Below are positions 1 through 12,957 of a DNA stretch of 64,000 nt, one piece after another. The DNA is from Helicoverpa zea (lineage: Eukaryota; Arthropoda; Insecta; Lepidoptera; Noctuidae): assembly GCF_022581195.2 (NCBI RefSeq), contig NC_061469.1, positions 5,890,001 through 5,954,000 on the forward strand, given 5' to 3'. Both the position numbers and the translations under genes were made by a program. The stretch's first letter is position 1. Every line of letters starts with the position of its first letter. The notes under the pieces are model-generated. The model was not told the origin of the DNA and searched no databases. It saw nothing but the letters and a program-made list of their open reading frames with translations.

Positions 1-1568
1 GTTTTGAAATAGAATTAGCGTATGAAGTAAACGTTAATGAAAGTCAAAAGTTAAAGAAACCGTTTTCATAACACCCACACTATTCAGTTTTCTAGTGTTT
101 AAGTTGTGAAGAAACTAATGGCAGAACAAACTTCTTGTTCTTAAAGTCTCCTTAGATTATAAGTAGATAGTGTACTAAGTAAAAGTCAAATAAGCATATG
201 AATACGTAATTAAATCCAATTTAATGTTAAATTGACTTTAGAATCGTGTTTATTCAGAAACTTAATTTCATAACTTGTTTGATGTCACAAAAGCACAGAA
301 TAAAACACAACTAAACGAAATGAAGAATATTTTTAGTAAATTATAAATGGATTCTTATCACTTTCTGTAAAAACGAAAAATGACAACAAAGTTCAGTGTT
401 TTGAATTGTCAGTTTCACTAAAACAAAACTATCATTAGATAGTATTTTGTGTATCTTACTGTACCTTTGATCAGTTCAATGTTTGTAATCTAAGCAAACT
501 GTTTTCAAAATAAGTTTATCACAAAAACTCAGATCTTTAATTCTACAATTTCTTCTTCAAAAAATGTTTAACCCGCAAATATTGTGGTTATAAAATAAAG
601 TGTAATTTTCTCTTTATTCGTCTCTAAGGCGTTATTTTGAAAGAATTTACAATCGTCAGAGGCAATAGCTTCGATACTAAAATACATACATATTTATTTT
701 AGTTAGTGAGGTCAGACCGTAGACTGTCCCTCAGTACAATAGTATCGATTGTTTTATTAGCTGCATCCTACTAGTTGAAAGGTCAACATGATAGTGATAT
801 TTTAACTCCAATAATAAAAATATAAAGTTATGAATGGTGTCTCGATAAGGAAATAGAGTCTTTTTCATCTGTTAATAGTCAGCAGGGTGATTAGGAATGT
901 AACAGATTTTCTCCTGGATGTGGCTTCACTTGGTGCGATCGATCTGTGGATGAGTTACCATATAAAGTTCCTCAGTCTTTCGGACACCATGTTAAAATTG
1001 TGTGTCTCGGCTAAAGCAGTTATGCAGCTGCTAACTGCAAATGGTGCCGACCCCAACAAACTTTTGAAAAGGCAAATTAATCCCGAAAACGAGTTCTTTA
1101 ACATAGCTTTAAGAGTATTCAGATTTTGCCTGACGTAATGACAGAACATTATGTGAGATAAGAAAAAGGTTCTTACCCCACTTTAAGGCACTTTGTATCG
1201 TGTATCGTGCATTGAAATTCGCGTAGGCAGTCAATTTTCTATATGAAGCCCATAATTCTATCAATAGAATAAATGAAATAAAGAACGAAAGCACTTCTTA
1301 ATTAGAGCCTATAATTAGGTTATTATCTATCTTAACTAATTAGTCGCTTGATGTAGCGTCAATGACTTCATTAATATAAGCAACTGATGATTGCTACGTA
1401 TATTAATTAAATTATCAATGAGATGTGACGTTCAATTTACTTGAGTATTTTATTCCATTTGCTATTTATAGCCTTAGAATGGATCGTATCATCGTACCTA
1501 TATTTACTTGCTTGTAATCATCAGACAAGTATATTGAATACCAGACCAAGGGACTGTAAGGGATGATG
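1..1568. other. Intergenic AT-rich DNA, no gene recognised
   Basis: No recognisable gene or RNA is seen. A short open frame at 887-1138 on + (83 codons) looks somewhat less AT-driven than its surroundings, but I recognise no family in it, and there is no clear promoter or partner exon. It could be a decayed exon or chance. Confidence 0.5.
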
Positions 1569-1798
1569 TATATTAGGCCGGGACCTGTCCGGGGCGTGCC
1601 GTGTACGTGGCTCGAACGGGGCACGGCCGTGAAACGTTACATACATTTTGTATGACGAGCGTCGTTTGTGGCCCGGACGGGCCACGGCCGGGCCGCGTCC
1701 GGGCTTTTACTTCATACAAAATGTATGTAACGTTTCACGTCCGTGCCCCGTACGAGCCACGTACACGGCACGCCCCGGACACGGCCCGGCCTAATATA
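1569..1798. repeat. GC-rich foldback (MITE-like) element
   Basis: Two arms of about 87 bases (1569-1655 and 1712-1798) are nearly perfect reverse complements. They start TATATTAGGCC and end GGCCTAATATA. The 56-base centre is also partly self-complementary, with GCCCGGACG facing CGTCCGGGC. The element is strikingly GC- and CpG-rich inside AT-rich DNA. The ends fit a TA target duplication (TA before TTAGGCC, TA after GGCCTAA), although the palindrome makes the exact border ambiguous. No transposase is encoded, so it would be a non-autonomous element or large hairpin. The open frame crossing it is a by-product of its composition. Confidence 0.85.
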
Positions 1799-4588
1799 AA
1801 TCAACCCTAAACTCCTAGATATTTGCGAATGTGGAATCGAAGTCAACAAGTTGACGCCCTTATAACATATAAAGAATGACAAGGCAATCATTATAAGTTT
1901 TCAATTTCTATTTTATAATAAATAAGCATCATAATACTATATCTACATTTCAACTATATCTACTGTAACATATCTATTGTATCTCCATTTCAACTATCAA
2001 ATAGGTACATAGGAACATTAGGGATACTAGCACGTAAATCAAATACTGCCTTACACTGCAGGCTGCTCTCTGACCGTATGAAACACATTTAATTGAATCC
2101 AAGTGTATCGAAATTTCATTGCCAATAAGATCACTGGAGCGCTACCGGCGTTTCCTTTATTAAACTTAGGTTCATGTGGAATGGTCCTAAGGAAAAGTGT
2201 AGAATAAGATCTAAATAACTCAGTACCGCGGTTTTATTCATGTTCACGATAAATTACTCCAACGACAAGGATACAAAGTAGACGAATGATAGTATAATTG
2301 TCCCCGAGAGTATTGGATTGTAATATTATCAGCATTTTTCACCAATTATTTTAGACCGGCGTTCAATCTCACTAATGGCAGTCTAAATAGGTACCATTTA
2401 TTTTGCAAAGAGTGAATGACCCGACCCACATGACCGTTGTAAGTGAACAATAACTTAAAATAACGATTAAAATAAATAATATACATAAGTATGTAAGAAC
2501 CCTTACTGCAATTATTCTATTTCAGAGCTTATTTATTATTCACCGGCATTTGAAATGCATTGCTAACGATGTAATTGTAAACTTTAATTAGGTTTGCCCG
2601 TTCTGCCACTGCAAATGACTAACCTTTATATACTCGTGTCCCAAAGGACTATACTGTTTCATGTAAATACTGTTAGGAATGCACTGTGGAAATATTATAG
2701 GCGAGGAACTCCATTTTGTTAAGCATACCTACATAGATCATGCACTATGGTCCTGGGAATAAAACAATTTACGATGCCCAGTATGGCGGAACTTGTACTT
2801 GTAACTTGTGTATTGTCTTCTGTAGTTCTATGTTATTATTAATTCGTTTTTGTTTGTATTATTGTTTGTATTTGTCTATGCGTTATGTCCATGTGAATAA
2901 ATGTATTTTCTTTCTTTCTTCTTTCTTTCTTTCTAATAAACCTTTCAAATGTTTTCGCCTTTTTTTTATTGCGTGATCTTTTTCGAAAAAGTTACCGCTG
3001 TGCCACGGTACATAAAGGGCTTAGGAAGGAACATGCTGGATTTTAGTCAGTAAGTGTCTGATATTACTTCACACTGCACCGACAGCGGGTGGGGTTATTT
3101 GGTGATTTCTGATTTAAAAAAGGTGTCGGATAAGGACAAAACCGTGACAATATACCTATTTATAAAAGATTAAAAATGGTCTATTGCAAAGCTGCGATAG
3201 CTAGTACATTTTTATCAGCTTGAGTAAAGCAAAGAGATATTACTTAGTTGCTATGCAATCTCTGATAAAACTTATTTCAATTTATTGACTCTTCATTCAT
3301 CTTCTTCATTATTACTTCATTCTTCATTCATTGGACATTTTAATGTACTATTATAATGTCAAGCTGAAAAGTTTGTTGGCATGAACATGCTGATTTGATA
3401 AGTTCTTTCAGTGTTAGATCGTTAATTTATTAAATAAATCTATAAGCTATTTTCTATCTGGGTACGGATCTTATTGAAGTACCAACAAGACGAGGGCGAT
3501 ACCGCTTGCTGAAGCTAGGCCTATTATACATATGTACCTTTTCCAAATAATAAAAAGTTTCTTACGTTGCGCTGTATTTACCGTACCAAAGTTTTGCTTT
3601 GGAAACTCCGAAATAAAATGCTCTGGTAGGGTTCATGTAAACTTTACTCTGTAATCTCCGTTTTAATATTCTGCAGCACTCTCGTTGACTCCCAAGGGTT
3701 AGCGTAAAAGCTTTGGATTTTCTATAAAGAATTTAAGTAACATGGATACGCACATACCTGCTTCTCGTACTATGTACGCATGTTGCTCTTCCTGTTATTT
3801 TGTGGACTGAGTAACATACATATAATGAAATGAGATGAAATCGTTTATTTTGCAAGTTGGACATTACATCACTTTTACACGTCATTTTAAGAGTAACTAA
3901 CTGACTGATCCCTGAGAAGAAACGCATTATAGGTATTATTTACTAACCAAAATACCATATTTATTACATCATATTATATATTTTTTATTTTATTGTAAAA
4001 TAATTTATCCATTTTATATTTAGCCCTTAACATTCACTAGGTACTCAATTTTATTTCTAGAACGGGCACTATAAAATAATTCGACACGCCTTTTCAGTAC
4101 AATTTGAAGTGCCTATCAGGGTCCGAAATTGTTACCTACTGCATTTTACTTATATACTGCCACCTCATACTGAACTTTGTAGAAAGCAATAAAGGATATG
4201 AATATGACATGTAAAGGTTTAAACCCTGCTTTCTAGCCCTTCGGGAAAGCAGGTGTCATGTAATTTGACGTGGGTACAAAATGTTTAAGTTTAGCATATG
4301 ACCTCTATACTCATTATCCCATACACAGCAATAAAATCCACTTCGGATGTACTGGCAGAGTAACTTAAAGTTCAAAAGGAAAGTTTTAGTCTATTGACAT
4401 CATGCATTATCTTTATTTAATACAAAAACATATTAAAAGTAAATAAAATCGTAAAAATAATATTGTTGATAACCTACACTTTCTCTACATTGTAATGCCC
4501 TTTTAAGTGTTTATGCATATTAAGTACCGAACAATAATATTTTATATTTTTTTAGATAACTGTAGCTGTGTGTAGAAGAATATCGATG
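1799..4588. other. Intergenic region upstream of the first hexamerin
   Basis: No gene is recognised. The stretch 2740-2934, ending in an AATAAATGTA motif followed by a TTCT microsatellite, resembles the 3' end of a retroposed element, but I cannot name it. Confidence 0.4.
2907..2934 (+). repeat. TTTC/TTCT microsatellite
   Basis: A run of TTTC units with one interruption follows an AATAAA-like motif. This arrangement is common at the 3' ends of insect non-LTR elements and SINEs. Confidence 0.7.
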
Positions 4589-4622
4589 TATAAAAGGGGG
4601 TGTGTGTTTTGTTCGGGCACAG
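4589..4622 (+). promoter_or_regulatory. Core promoter of the methionine-rich hexamerin
   Basis: TATAAAAG lies at 4589-4596. The sequence GGCACAGTTG follows, with its CAG adenine at 4621, 32 bases from the first T of the TATA box, as expected for an initiator. The start codon is at 4650, giving a 5' leader of about 29 bases. The same initiator-like word at the same distance occurs in both arylphorin genes. Confidence 0.8.
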
Positions 4623-4649
4623 TTGAACTCTCGCTGAGTTGACTCCACG

Positions 4650-7600
4650 ATGAGGGCTGTCCTACTGATACTCGCAAGCCTGGCCGCCGTGGCCATGGCT
4701 AGGCCTGAACTCGACGACAACACTAGTATGGGTAAGAACTTTTTGATTATTGTCCAGCCTTTCCAAATGCATTTGTTTCTTTTGATTTTATAACCACACT
4801 AGCATTCGCCCGCGGTTTCACCCGCGTCCCGTAGCCGGATGGTGACAAAAACAAAACCTTCTCCCGGGTTTAAGTTACCTCAGCCAAATCGGTCAAGCCG
4901 TTTTCATGTTATGTCGTGACAAGGGAAAGCGGGTTTCATTTTTATATATATAGATTAGAGCAAGTTGTTAGTAGCGAGTAATGTAGCTTCTAAGAGGACC
5001 ACAACCCTAAAACGTTCACAGTATAATAAACATAATATAGTACATAGAGTTTTTTATAATTTTCAGTGAACATGGACATCAAACACCGGCAACTAGTCAT
5101 CCTGAAATTGCTGAACCACATCACGGAGCCGTTGATGTACAAAGATCTGGAGGATTGGGGCAAGAACTTCAAAATTGAAGACAACATGGAATTATTCACT
5201 GTAAGATTAAATCTTCAAGAAGTTATATTTTTTAAGTTTGATATACACTTTTTCAAAGTCAAAGTCAAGTCTTCCAATGTTATTTTAAAAACTAATGTGT
5301 AATTGTATGCATTTCAGAAAACCGATGTTGTAAAGCACTTCATCAAAATGATCAAGACCGGAGTTCTGCCGCGCGGTGAGATCTTCACTCTGCACATTGA
5401 CCGCCAGCTCAAGGAAGTTGTCACCATGTTCCACATGCTGTACTACGCCAAAGACTTCAACACCTTCATCAAGACCGCCTGCTGGATGCGCCTTCACCTC
5501 AACGAGGGTATGTTCGTATACGCTCTCACCGTGGCAGTCAGACACCGTGAGGACTGCAAGGGAATCATCTTGCCTCCTCCCTATGAAATCTACCCATACT
5601 ACTTCGTACGTGCCGATGTTATCCAGAAAGCTTACTTATTGAAGATGAAGAAGGGAGATGTGGATCTTAAACTGTGTGATTTCTATGGAATCAAGAAGAC
5701 CGACAAAGATGTTTTCATAATCGACGAGAATGTGTTTGACAAACGTGTACATCTCTCCGACGAAGACAAACTCCGCTACTTCACTGAGGATATTGATCTC
5801 AATACTTACTATTACTACTTCCACGTTGACTATCCATTCTGGATGAAGGACACCGTAATGGATAAGAACTTGAAGACTAGGCGTTTTGAGCTTACAGTGT
5901 ACATGTACCAACAGATCCTTGCTAGATACTACTTGGAGCGTTTGTCCAACAGGATGGGCATGATCAAGGAGTTCTCTTGGCACAAAACCATTAAGAAGGG
6001 ATACTGGCCGTGGTTAAAAACGAGCAATGGTATTGAATTCCCTGTAAGGTTCAACAACTACGTCATTGCACACGATTACAACCGTGACGTCATCCGCCTG
6101 TGCGAGGAGTATGAGAGGATTATCCGGGAGGCTATCATCAAAGGATTCATCGAAGTGAGTATAGTATACGTCTAAGAATATGAATTGTTAGATACTAACT
6201 ATTTTAGAATCTTATGACCATCCTAACTATCGTGCAAACGAACTTTATAATATTCCCGGAGTATAGCTGTGCCAATAGTTTAAATAAAATTGTAAAAATT
6301 AAAAAAAAACTCACAAATATGTATACATTTTACCACTTGCTTTTTCAGATTAACGGCATGAGACTGGAACTTACCAAGACTGAGGACATGGAGGTTCTTG
6401 GAAAACTGATCTACGGTAAAATCGACAAGCTTGATCTTGACAGGACCGTGGTTGACTCATACCGCTACCTGCTCATCGTCATGAAGGCTGCTCTTGGTCT
6501 TAACACTCTCCACTCCGACAAGTAAGTAGTGAACTACATAGTAGTTTTCTATTTTAAAAATATGAAAAAATTTGAATCTACTAGGGTTCCCGGTAGGATA
6601 TTCCTGTCAATGAAAATTCTTACCAATCGCATAACAAATACTTAGATAACTAGGTTACTTTTCCCCCTGTTTCATTCTTTATTCCTGTCTGTCCAGATAT
6701 GTAATATACTTCTGAGTATGGGGCAATTAATCAAATAGGCTGCATTTATTATAAACTACCTGGCTAACCAACTTGACGTTGAGCTTGTAATGAGCTCGTC
6801 TATTACATTTTCTTCATATCTGAGATAGTGGGTGTCCGTTGGTGAATGTCGGCTTACACAATATCCCTATCTTCCTCCATATAGAAAATGTAGAATAGGT
6901 GTTTTGCAATGACTTAGACTCTAACTGAGAATATTTTTTGTAAACAGGTACTTCGTTGTTCCTTCTGTCCTGGACCAATACCAGACAGCTCTTCGTGACC
7001 CAGTATTCTACATGCTGCAGAAACGCATCCTGGATTTGGTATTCTTGTTCAAGCTGCGTTTGCCCTGTTACACCAAAGAGGACCTGTACTTCCCCGGCGT
7101 GAAGGTCGACAACGTTAACGTTGACAAGCTCGTTACTTACTTCGATGACTATCTTATGGACATGACTAACGCTGTCTTCTTGACGGAAGAAGAGATGAAG
7201 AAGACAAAGTCAGACATGAAATTCATGGTACGCAAGCGCCGTCTCAATCACCAGCCATTCAAGGTCACTCTTGACATATTATCTGACAAGGCCGTTGACT
7301 GTGTCGTAAGAATATTCCTTGGACCGAAGAAAGATCACATGGATCGCCTCATTGACATCAACATTAATCGCCTTAACTTCGTCGAATTAGATACTTTCCT
7401 TTTCAAACTGACAACTGGCAAGAATACTATCGTCAGAAACTCTCATGACATGCACAACATTGTTCACGACCGCATGTTTACCCGTGACTTGATGAAGAAG
7501 GTTGAATCTATCACCGACATGAGGGACTTATTGATCAAGGACTTGAGGAACTACCACACTGGCTTCCCCACCAGGCTACTTCTTCCTAGGGGCTTCGTTG

Positions 7601-7977
7601 GAGGTATGGACTGTATGCTGTACGTTATTGTGACACCACTGAGGCTGGTCGACAACGTCGATATGAACGTGTTGGATATCTACCGTAAGGACTTAGTGCG
7701 CGACTTCAGATCGACTGTCCTTCTCGACAAAATGCCTCTTGGCTTCCCCTTTGATCGCCGAATTGATGTTGGAAACTTCTTCACGCCAAACATGAAGTTC
7801 ATTGATGTAAAGATCTTCCACAAGAAGATGACATGTGATATGAAGACCAGGTGGAACCGATGGGTGCTGAGGGACTACAACATGGTGGACAGGACAACCA
7901 TCGATTCTGACAGCTACTTCGTGGATACCGACCTGAACATGAAAATGGACCGCAACATTAACTTGACCGACATGTGA
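4650..7977 (+). CDS. Hexamerin, moderately methionine-rich (basic juvenile hormone-suppressible / SP1-like)
   Basis: Secreted larval storage protein of the hemocyanin superfamily, expected to form hexamers in haemolymph and to be reused as amino acids at metamorphosis. Exons: 4650-4731, 5067-5200, 5318-6154, 6349-6521, 6948-7977; all introns are GT-AG; 751 aa, the usual family length. Residues 1-17 form a signal peptide ending VAMA. Hemocyanin signature 1 is intact near residues 226-245 (YFTEDIDLN, then H and P), but the copper-site histidine pair is replaced by tyrosines, as in non-oxygen-binding hexamerins. Signature 2 (TALRDPVFY) is at 422-430. By hand count about 22 of 343 residues in the last exon are Met, and the chain is rich in Lys and Arg. 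This suggests the methionine-rich/basic JH-suppressible class rather than arylphorin; the subclass is inferred. The start is the first ATG after the TATA box. Confidence 0.95.
4798..4956 (+). mobile_element. Dispersed lepidopteran non-autonomous element in intron 1
   Basis: It lies wholly inside the first intron of the methionine-rich hexamerin. It begins ACTAGCATTCGCCCGCGG and carries modules such as TTCACCCGCGTCCCGTAG and ATCGGTCAAGCCGTTT, ending in a TATATATAGATT tail. These modules recur across moth and butterfly genomes, and a relative is at 45641-45828. I do not assert a family name. Confidence 0.6.
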
Positions 7978-8029
7978 ATTCATCACGGACGACTAAACTG
8001 AAAATACTGACTGTGTCAGTAATATACGC

Positions 8030-8061
8030 AATAAAAAAATGAAAAAAAAAAAAACAATAAA
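8030..8061 (+). terminator. Poly(A) signals of the methionine-rich hexamerin
   Basis: Two AATAAA motifs occur at 8030-8035 and 8056-8061, separated by an A-rich run. They lie 53 and 79 bases after the stop codon, so the 3' UTR is short. Confidence 0.75.
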
Positions 8062-9479
8062 CTGAAGTATTTTTATTAACTGGTTTTTCTTTAAAATAAA
8101 TGAGTTATTTCATAAAAGTTAACATCCCGAACTCTTGCTATTATATACAAGTAGGTACTGATATGCCTTCTGTCCGCAGTGCCTATAACAAAGTACATAG
8201 CATCAATTACATTATTAAAGTCCGAGTTTACCGGCAACATGAGCGTCCATTTTCCTTAAAACAAGTAGGTACATATTTACTTTCAAAGTTGAACGAAACA
8301 GTTGTTTTGAGAAAACTGACGTATAGGCTGTCGGTGAACATGGGAAACAAAATAAAGAGCTTTGGCTTTGACTTTGACTTGGGCAATAAATAAATGATTT
8401 TGCCCAAAACCTATTTATTTCATGATCATGCAATAAGCATGCAAGGTTTCAAACAATAAACATTAGGTGCATAAAATAATAAGTAAATAACATGGTAATA
8501 AATTACCAATTTTGCGAGTTTTCAGTAGTCCAGAGATAAAAAATGACTTACAAAATGAATATTTATAGCACTGGATACATGCTTTATGAGTTCATTTTCA
8601 TAAAAAACTGAAAACTGAAATTTTCTGCAAAAAAGAAATGATTGATGTGTACGAATATTTATAAATAGTATCATGATTTTGTTTTAGTTATAACTCATTA
8701 TAGTTAAACCATAACTGAATTATTACTTTTCATTCAACACCACTCCACCGATGAGTAATGATAAAAAATGTTCATTTCTTTTTCCGTAATATTATTTTTA
8801 CCACCAACCACAGTTAAATTAAATAAATAGTTACTACACTTAATTAGTTTCGAGAAAAGAAATAATTTTCTAACAAATCCAACAAAATACTGTATAGTGT
8901 CGACATCTATATTGACTCAAAAGAGTTGAATGCAAAGAGTCAAATGATTCATGCAATCATCACTAGATGGCGCAATACATAGTGTGTATATTTAGGCACA
9001 GTCAGAACCAGATCAAAATAATATCAAAATATTAATCTACTACAACCATAATACTCTTAGATACATTCTTAGGCTATCTTTAAACAGCTTTTCTTTTAAG
9101 AACAAGAAGCCATTAGTCAACACAGATAGATAGGAACAAGTCCCTGACTCCGCCATTAGATGGAAGCAGGTATATGGAATCTAAATCACAAACACTCGAA
9201 AACCATGCAGTAGTACAGGTAGTATTCAATGTATACTCTTCAACATAGGGCATCATGCATATCGCAAACTTAATACTGTCTAGCAAAAGTTAGGTTAGGA
9301 GACTACATATAAATGTAACTTTGTAAAATAAAACCTGATTCATAGTGTTTATCGGATTAGCAGTATCGAAATACCCTGTTGCAACAACATAAAGGCAATT
9401 TAAAGTACTTATGGAGATGCAGGATTATTTTGCAGGATTCTTCCAAAGAGTTACCGCGGCCCTGGTCACAGAAAAAACA

Positions 9480-9740
9480 CAGCTGACCGGTGGTCAGTAA
9501 AGTTTAACACTCCCTTCGGCTGGACCCACATTGGAAAGGATCCAACTTTTTAGTCGGTCGATACCGGCCAGATACCTGGTCATTGTAATGTTCGCAATGC
9601 CTTTTTTGCAGTGCAATGGTGATAATTTTTGCCTTAAGGAGTTGATACAATGAGACACCTTCATTGAGAAAGATCGAGATATTGCAAGTAGTGGAAGGTA
9701 TAATGATAAAACTATGCAAAAAATTATCACCATTCATAAT
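9480..9740. repeat. Degenerate copy of a dispersed MITE-like family
   Basis: It shares blocks such as AGTCGGTCGATACCGGCC with the clearer relatives at 25925-26165, 33515-33710 and 38145-38345. The similarity is partial and the borders are uncertain. Confidence 0.35.
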
Positions 9741-9841
9741 AACACTGTCTGACCCCCACATATTTGTGTGATGTCATATTATTTTCTTTTGCGATAAGTG
9801 CCTGCATATTTTATCTTTTTTGACTTCTTTGTTTAGTGTTT

Positions 9842-10195
9842 GCCTCGTTGGTCTAGTGGTCGCAAGCGCGGCTGCTGTGCTCGAGGTCTCGGGTTCGATT
9901 CCCGGGTCGGGCCGAAATCGCTTTGTGGGTTTTCTTAAACTTTCACAAAGCAGCCCGTAGTCTGGAAGTTGGTGATTGATTCACCCGTGCATCGGAGAGC
10001 ACGTAAATGTCGGTCCTGCGCCTGATCTCTTTCCGGTCGTGTCGGATTGCCGTCCCATCGGGTTATGAGAGTGAAGGAATAGGGAGTGCACCTGTGTCTG
10101 CGCAAATGCTCGTGCACTATAATATGTCCTGCGCAGCTGGCTGATCTCCTTAAGTGAGAACAGCCGCCGTGGCCGAAATCGGCCGTGGACGCCAT
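9842..10195 (+). mobile_element. tRNA-derived SINE, copy 1
   Basis: The 5' part is tRNA-like, with an A-box-like TGGTCTAGTGGTCGCAAGCG and a B-box GGTTCGATTCCCGG. About 270 bases of body follow, ending in GAACAGCCGCCGTGGCC and GGACGCC. It is the same family as the inverted copy at 11796-12123. I see no clear target-site duplication. Just downstream, GGTTCGATGCCCACAGG at about 10205 is a second B-box-like sequence, so another SINE fragment may be joined here. Confidence 0.8.
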
Positions 10196-11394
10196 TTTAT
10201 TTTATGGGTTCGATGCCCACAGGACTTCTCTGTTCATATTGTGTGTTCAATACCCATAGGGAGTAAAATTAATAATGAACCAGTTGTAATGTGGAATGTG
10301 GAACGTCGAAATGTGGAAGACGTTTCACTGTTGTTGATTTAACTCTTATTTAATTAACTACAGATTTAATTAACCACTGCTTATCTATTGCAATCAAATC
10401 TATCAACACATTTTAACCTACTGAAAAATAGACAAATACCAAACAATAGGTAGGTAGTCCGTACTCAGCGCAACAAAGGTGAAAATAGAGCATAGTAACC
10501 AATACTATCTTCAGTTTATACTCAGTCCAAACTTCTCCGTAGTCTTTCCTTGCCCTTGCAGTAGGTGCCGAGGGATATAGAAGACACAAGACAACCTTGC
10601 CTCTGCTATTTGGCAAAGCATCAACACAACTTCTTCATGCAATCTGACTTTAAATATCATTTGTACGTCTATCGTCCTATTCATCTTTGTTTGCCTTTTT
10701 TTATTCTTGCATATTTCAGTTTTTTTTTTTTCTTAAAAGTTTTAAGTCAAAGCAGTGGATACAACTTCGAACTTCTTTCGTAATACGTAAAACGTATCAA
10801 TATTACATGAATTAGATATGGATGCAGATAATGGAACAATAACATTTGTACCTGTAAAGAAAGTCATAGACGTTACTGAGTGAAGCTAAAAGGTCCGTAA
10901 TTTGAGTTTCCTAAGTTGTATTGAAACCTATACTTTTAGCTAGAAACGCTGTCCTTCTGTCTGTTACAGTTTCATGCCAAATGATCCAGTTTAGTTCAAA
11001 TTGAGTATACAGGTAGTCTTCAGCCTGAGAAAAAACATAGGCTACCTTCTATTCGGATGCCTCATGTAGCTACTCCCTCGAGAAGTGGAACCGTGGAGAA
11101 CAGCTTGTTGATTATAATAATACTTACCCAACTTTTCGTAATAAATATTATTATGACTGTATTAAGAGATAAGCTCTGTTACTTGGACATATAAAATCTG
11201 CGGTAACGTGACTGTTAGTTACACTTGACTTTGACTTAGGTCAGTACATCCAAACAGTGCACTGATTAATTTTTATCTTTTTTGTTTTGACTTTATGTCA
11301 CAACATAATGTTCGTAATTATCAGTGAGTTATTATTATTCTGTAACTGCCTATATGTCATGAAAGTTGAATGACATAAAACAATCCTTAGGTAG

Positions 11395-11560
11395 ATTTTC
11401 TAATATTACAAATGCGAAAGTACCTATGTGTGCCTGTCTGTAGCGCCAAATCTACAGGAATGTTTGATATGAAGGATACACTGATAGTCGAGAGCCCCAG
11501 AAAGGACATACCCTACTATTTATGCCTCGAGAGGCGGATATAATTACCTAATGATGTCAT
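11395..11560 (-). repeat. Degenerate dispersed lepidopteran repeat
   Basis: TTCTAATATTACAAATGCGAAAGT followed by a TGCCTGTCTGTAG block is the reverse-strand form of the tail of a repeat common in moths. Borders are not defined. Confidence 0.4.
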
Positions 11561-11783
11561 AAAATATTCCAGCCACAGGTCTCCACTAAGCCTTAGGTAT
11601 CAACTGATTAGAATTCCGAATAACAATTTGGCAGAACCGGGAATTGAACCCTCAATTTCAATAATATCACAATCGGGTAGGTAGGTACAACTAGCACCTT
11701 CCTAGGCATTAGGCAATAAGGCATTTGTTTTTTTTTTTCAATTCAAATGCTATGACACAACTGAATCGACTTTTTCTGTAAAA

Positions 11784-12135
11784 CAACAAGCAATTGATGT
11801 CCTCTTAGCCGATTATCGGCTACGGCGGCTGTTCTCATGTAAGGAGATTAACCAACTACGCAGGACATATTATAGTGCACGAGCATTTGCACAGACACAG
11901 GTGCACTCACTATTCCTTCACTCTCATAACCCGATGGGACGGCAATCCGACACGACCGGTAAGCGATCAGGCGCAGGACGGGTGTATCAATCACCAGCTT
12001 CCAGGCTCCGGGCTGCTTTGTGAAAGTCTTCTAAAACCCACAAAGCAATTTCGGCCCGACTCGGGAATCGAACCCGAGACCTCGTGCTCAGCAGCCGCAC
12101 TTGCGACAGCTAGACCAACGAGGCAACAAGCAATT
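11784..12135 (-). mobile_element. tRNA-derived SINE, copy 2, with target duplications
   Basis: The body at 11796-12123 is the reverse complement of the SINE at 9842-10195. Perfect 12-base direct repeats CAACAAGCAATT flank it at 11784-11795 and 12124-12135, the mark of LINE-driven insertion. The tRNA-like head (B-box seen as TCGGGAATCGAACCC on +) lies at its right-hand end, so it points to the - strand. The open frame at 11875-12195 is a shadow of this element. Confidence 0.9.
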
Positions 12136-12909
12136 ATGAACTTTATGTCTACAACTTACGATCCTTTTCAATTAGAGACATCAGGCTACACCTAGAAATA
12201 CGTTTTCCGTAGTTCAATCAAGCCTGACTCAGGTAGGTATTTGGAGCCAACGCATGGCATAAACAGTGCCAAAAGCAGTCTCAGCTGTCGAAACTAGCCA
12301 ATTAAATGTCAAAGTATTATTCTCAAAGGATTTACTGTTTACAGTAACATGCTTTGTTTTATTTATAGTAAAATAATGACTAATTGATTTGACACTAGCT
12401 TATCATCGCAATGTCGCTTTCATCGCAAATACTTACATATTAAAATAAGTCTGAAAGTCTGTTTAGGGATAGAGCAATTATAAGACCTGGATAAAAAATA
12501 TCTCCATTTATTTCTAGGGTACACTTATTAGTTATCACCAAGCCAAATCCATATCAATCCGTTTAGAAATTTTATTTTCAAATGTTATACAAACATACTT
12601 AGGTACTCTCGCATTTATAAGTAAAGATGTCAGTGTCTGTGACGTAATTTCTTTCTTAACGTTTTCCAAAATTCTTTACCCGTACCAGTCCTACAGCTTT
12701 ACCTTCTACAAAAATAATAATGAAAAAAAGGTCTTAGCTACCCCAGAGTATGAATCAATTAATGATTCACTCTCTCAGGACATTAGACCAACGACCCGTG
12801 AACTTGTTATTTAGCATGTTGCATTAACTTTCATAACGCTTAGCGCATTCAACTATTGTTATCAACATACTCAGAACAAAATGTCTATGAACTTTGAAAA
12901 TCTTTTTAG

Positions 12910-12945
12910 TATAAATTGGTTTGATTAGTTCATAGCATCATCAGT
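12910..12945 (+). promoter_or_regulatory. Core promoter of the long hexamerin
   Basis: TATAAAT lies at 12910-12916 and an arthropod initiator TCAGT at 12941-12945, its adenine 33 bases from the TATA box. The start codon follows at 12958. The shared GGCACAGTTG word of the arylphorins is absent. Confidence 0.65.
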
Positions 12946-12957
12946 TATTTAGACAAG

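Larger units (their letters stand above)
8062..12909. other. Intergenic region with SINEs and MITE-like repeats
   Basis: No gene is recognised. It contains two copies of one tRNA-derived SINE (9842-10195 and 11796-12123), a MITE-like repeat (9480-9740), and degenerate copies of dispersed lepidopteran elements (about 10925-11090, 11395-11560 and 12410-12620). The rest is AT-rich unique-looking DNA. Confidence 0.6.

Noticed and set aside
1601..1810. 69-codon Arg/Pro-rich open frame
   Set aside because: It lies inside the GC-rich palindrome and follows its composition.
5285..5983. Open frames on - opposite hexamerin exon 3
   Set aside because: They are antisense to a gene with signature motifs and good splice sites.
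9842..9920. tRNA-like sequence with A and B boxes
   Set aside because: It continues into a SINE body repeated at 11796-12123, and the cloverleaf is not intact, so it is a SINE head and not a tRNA gene.
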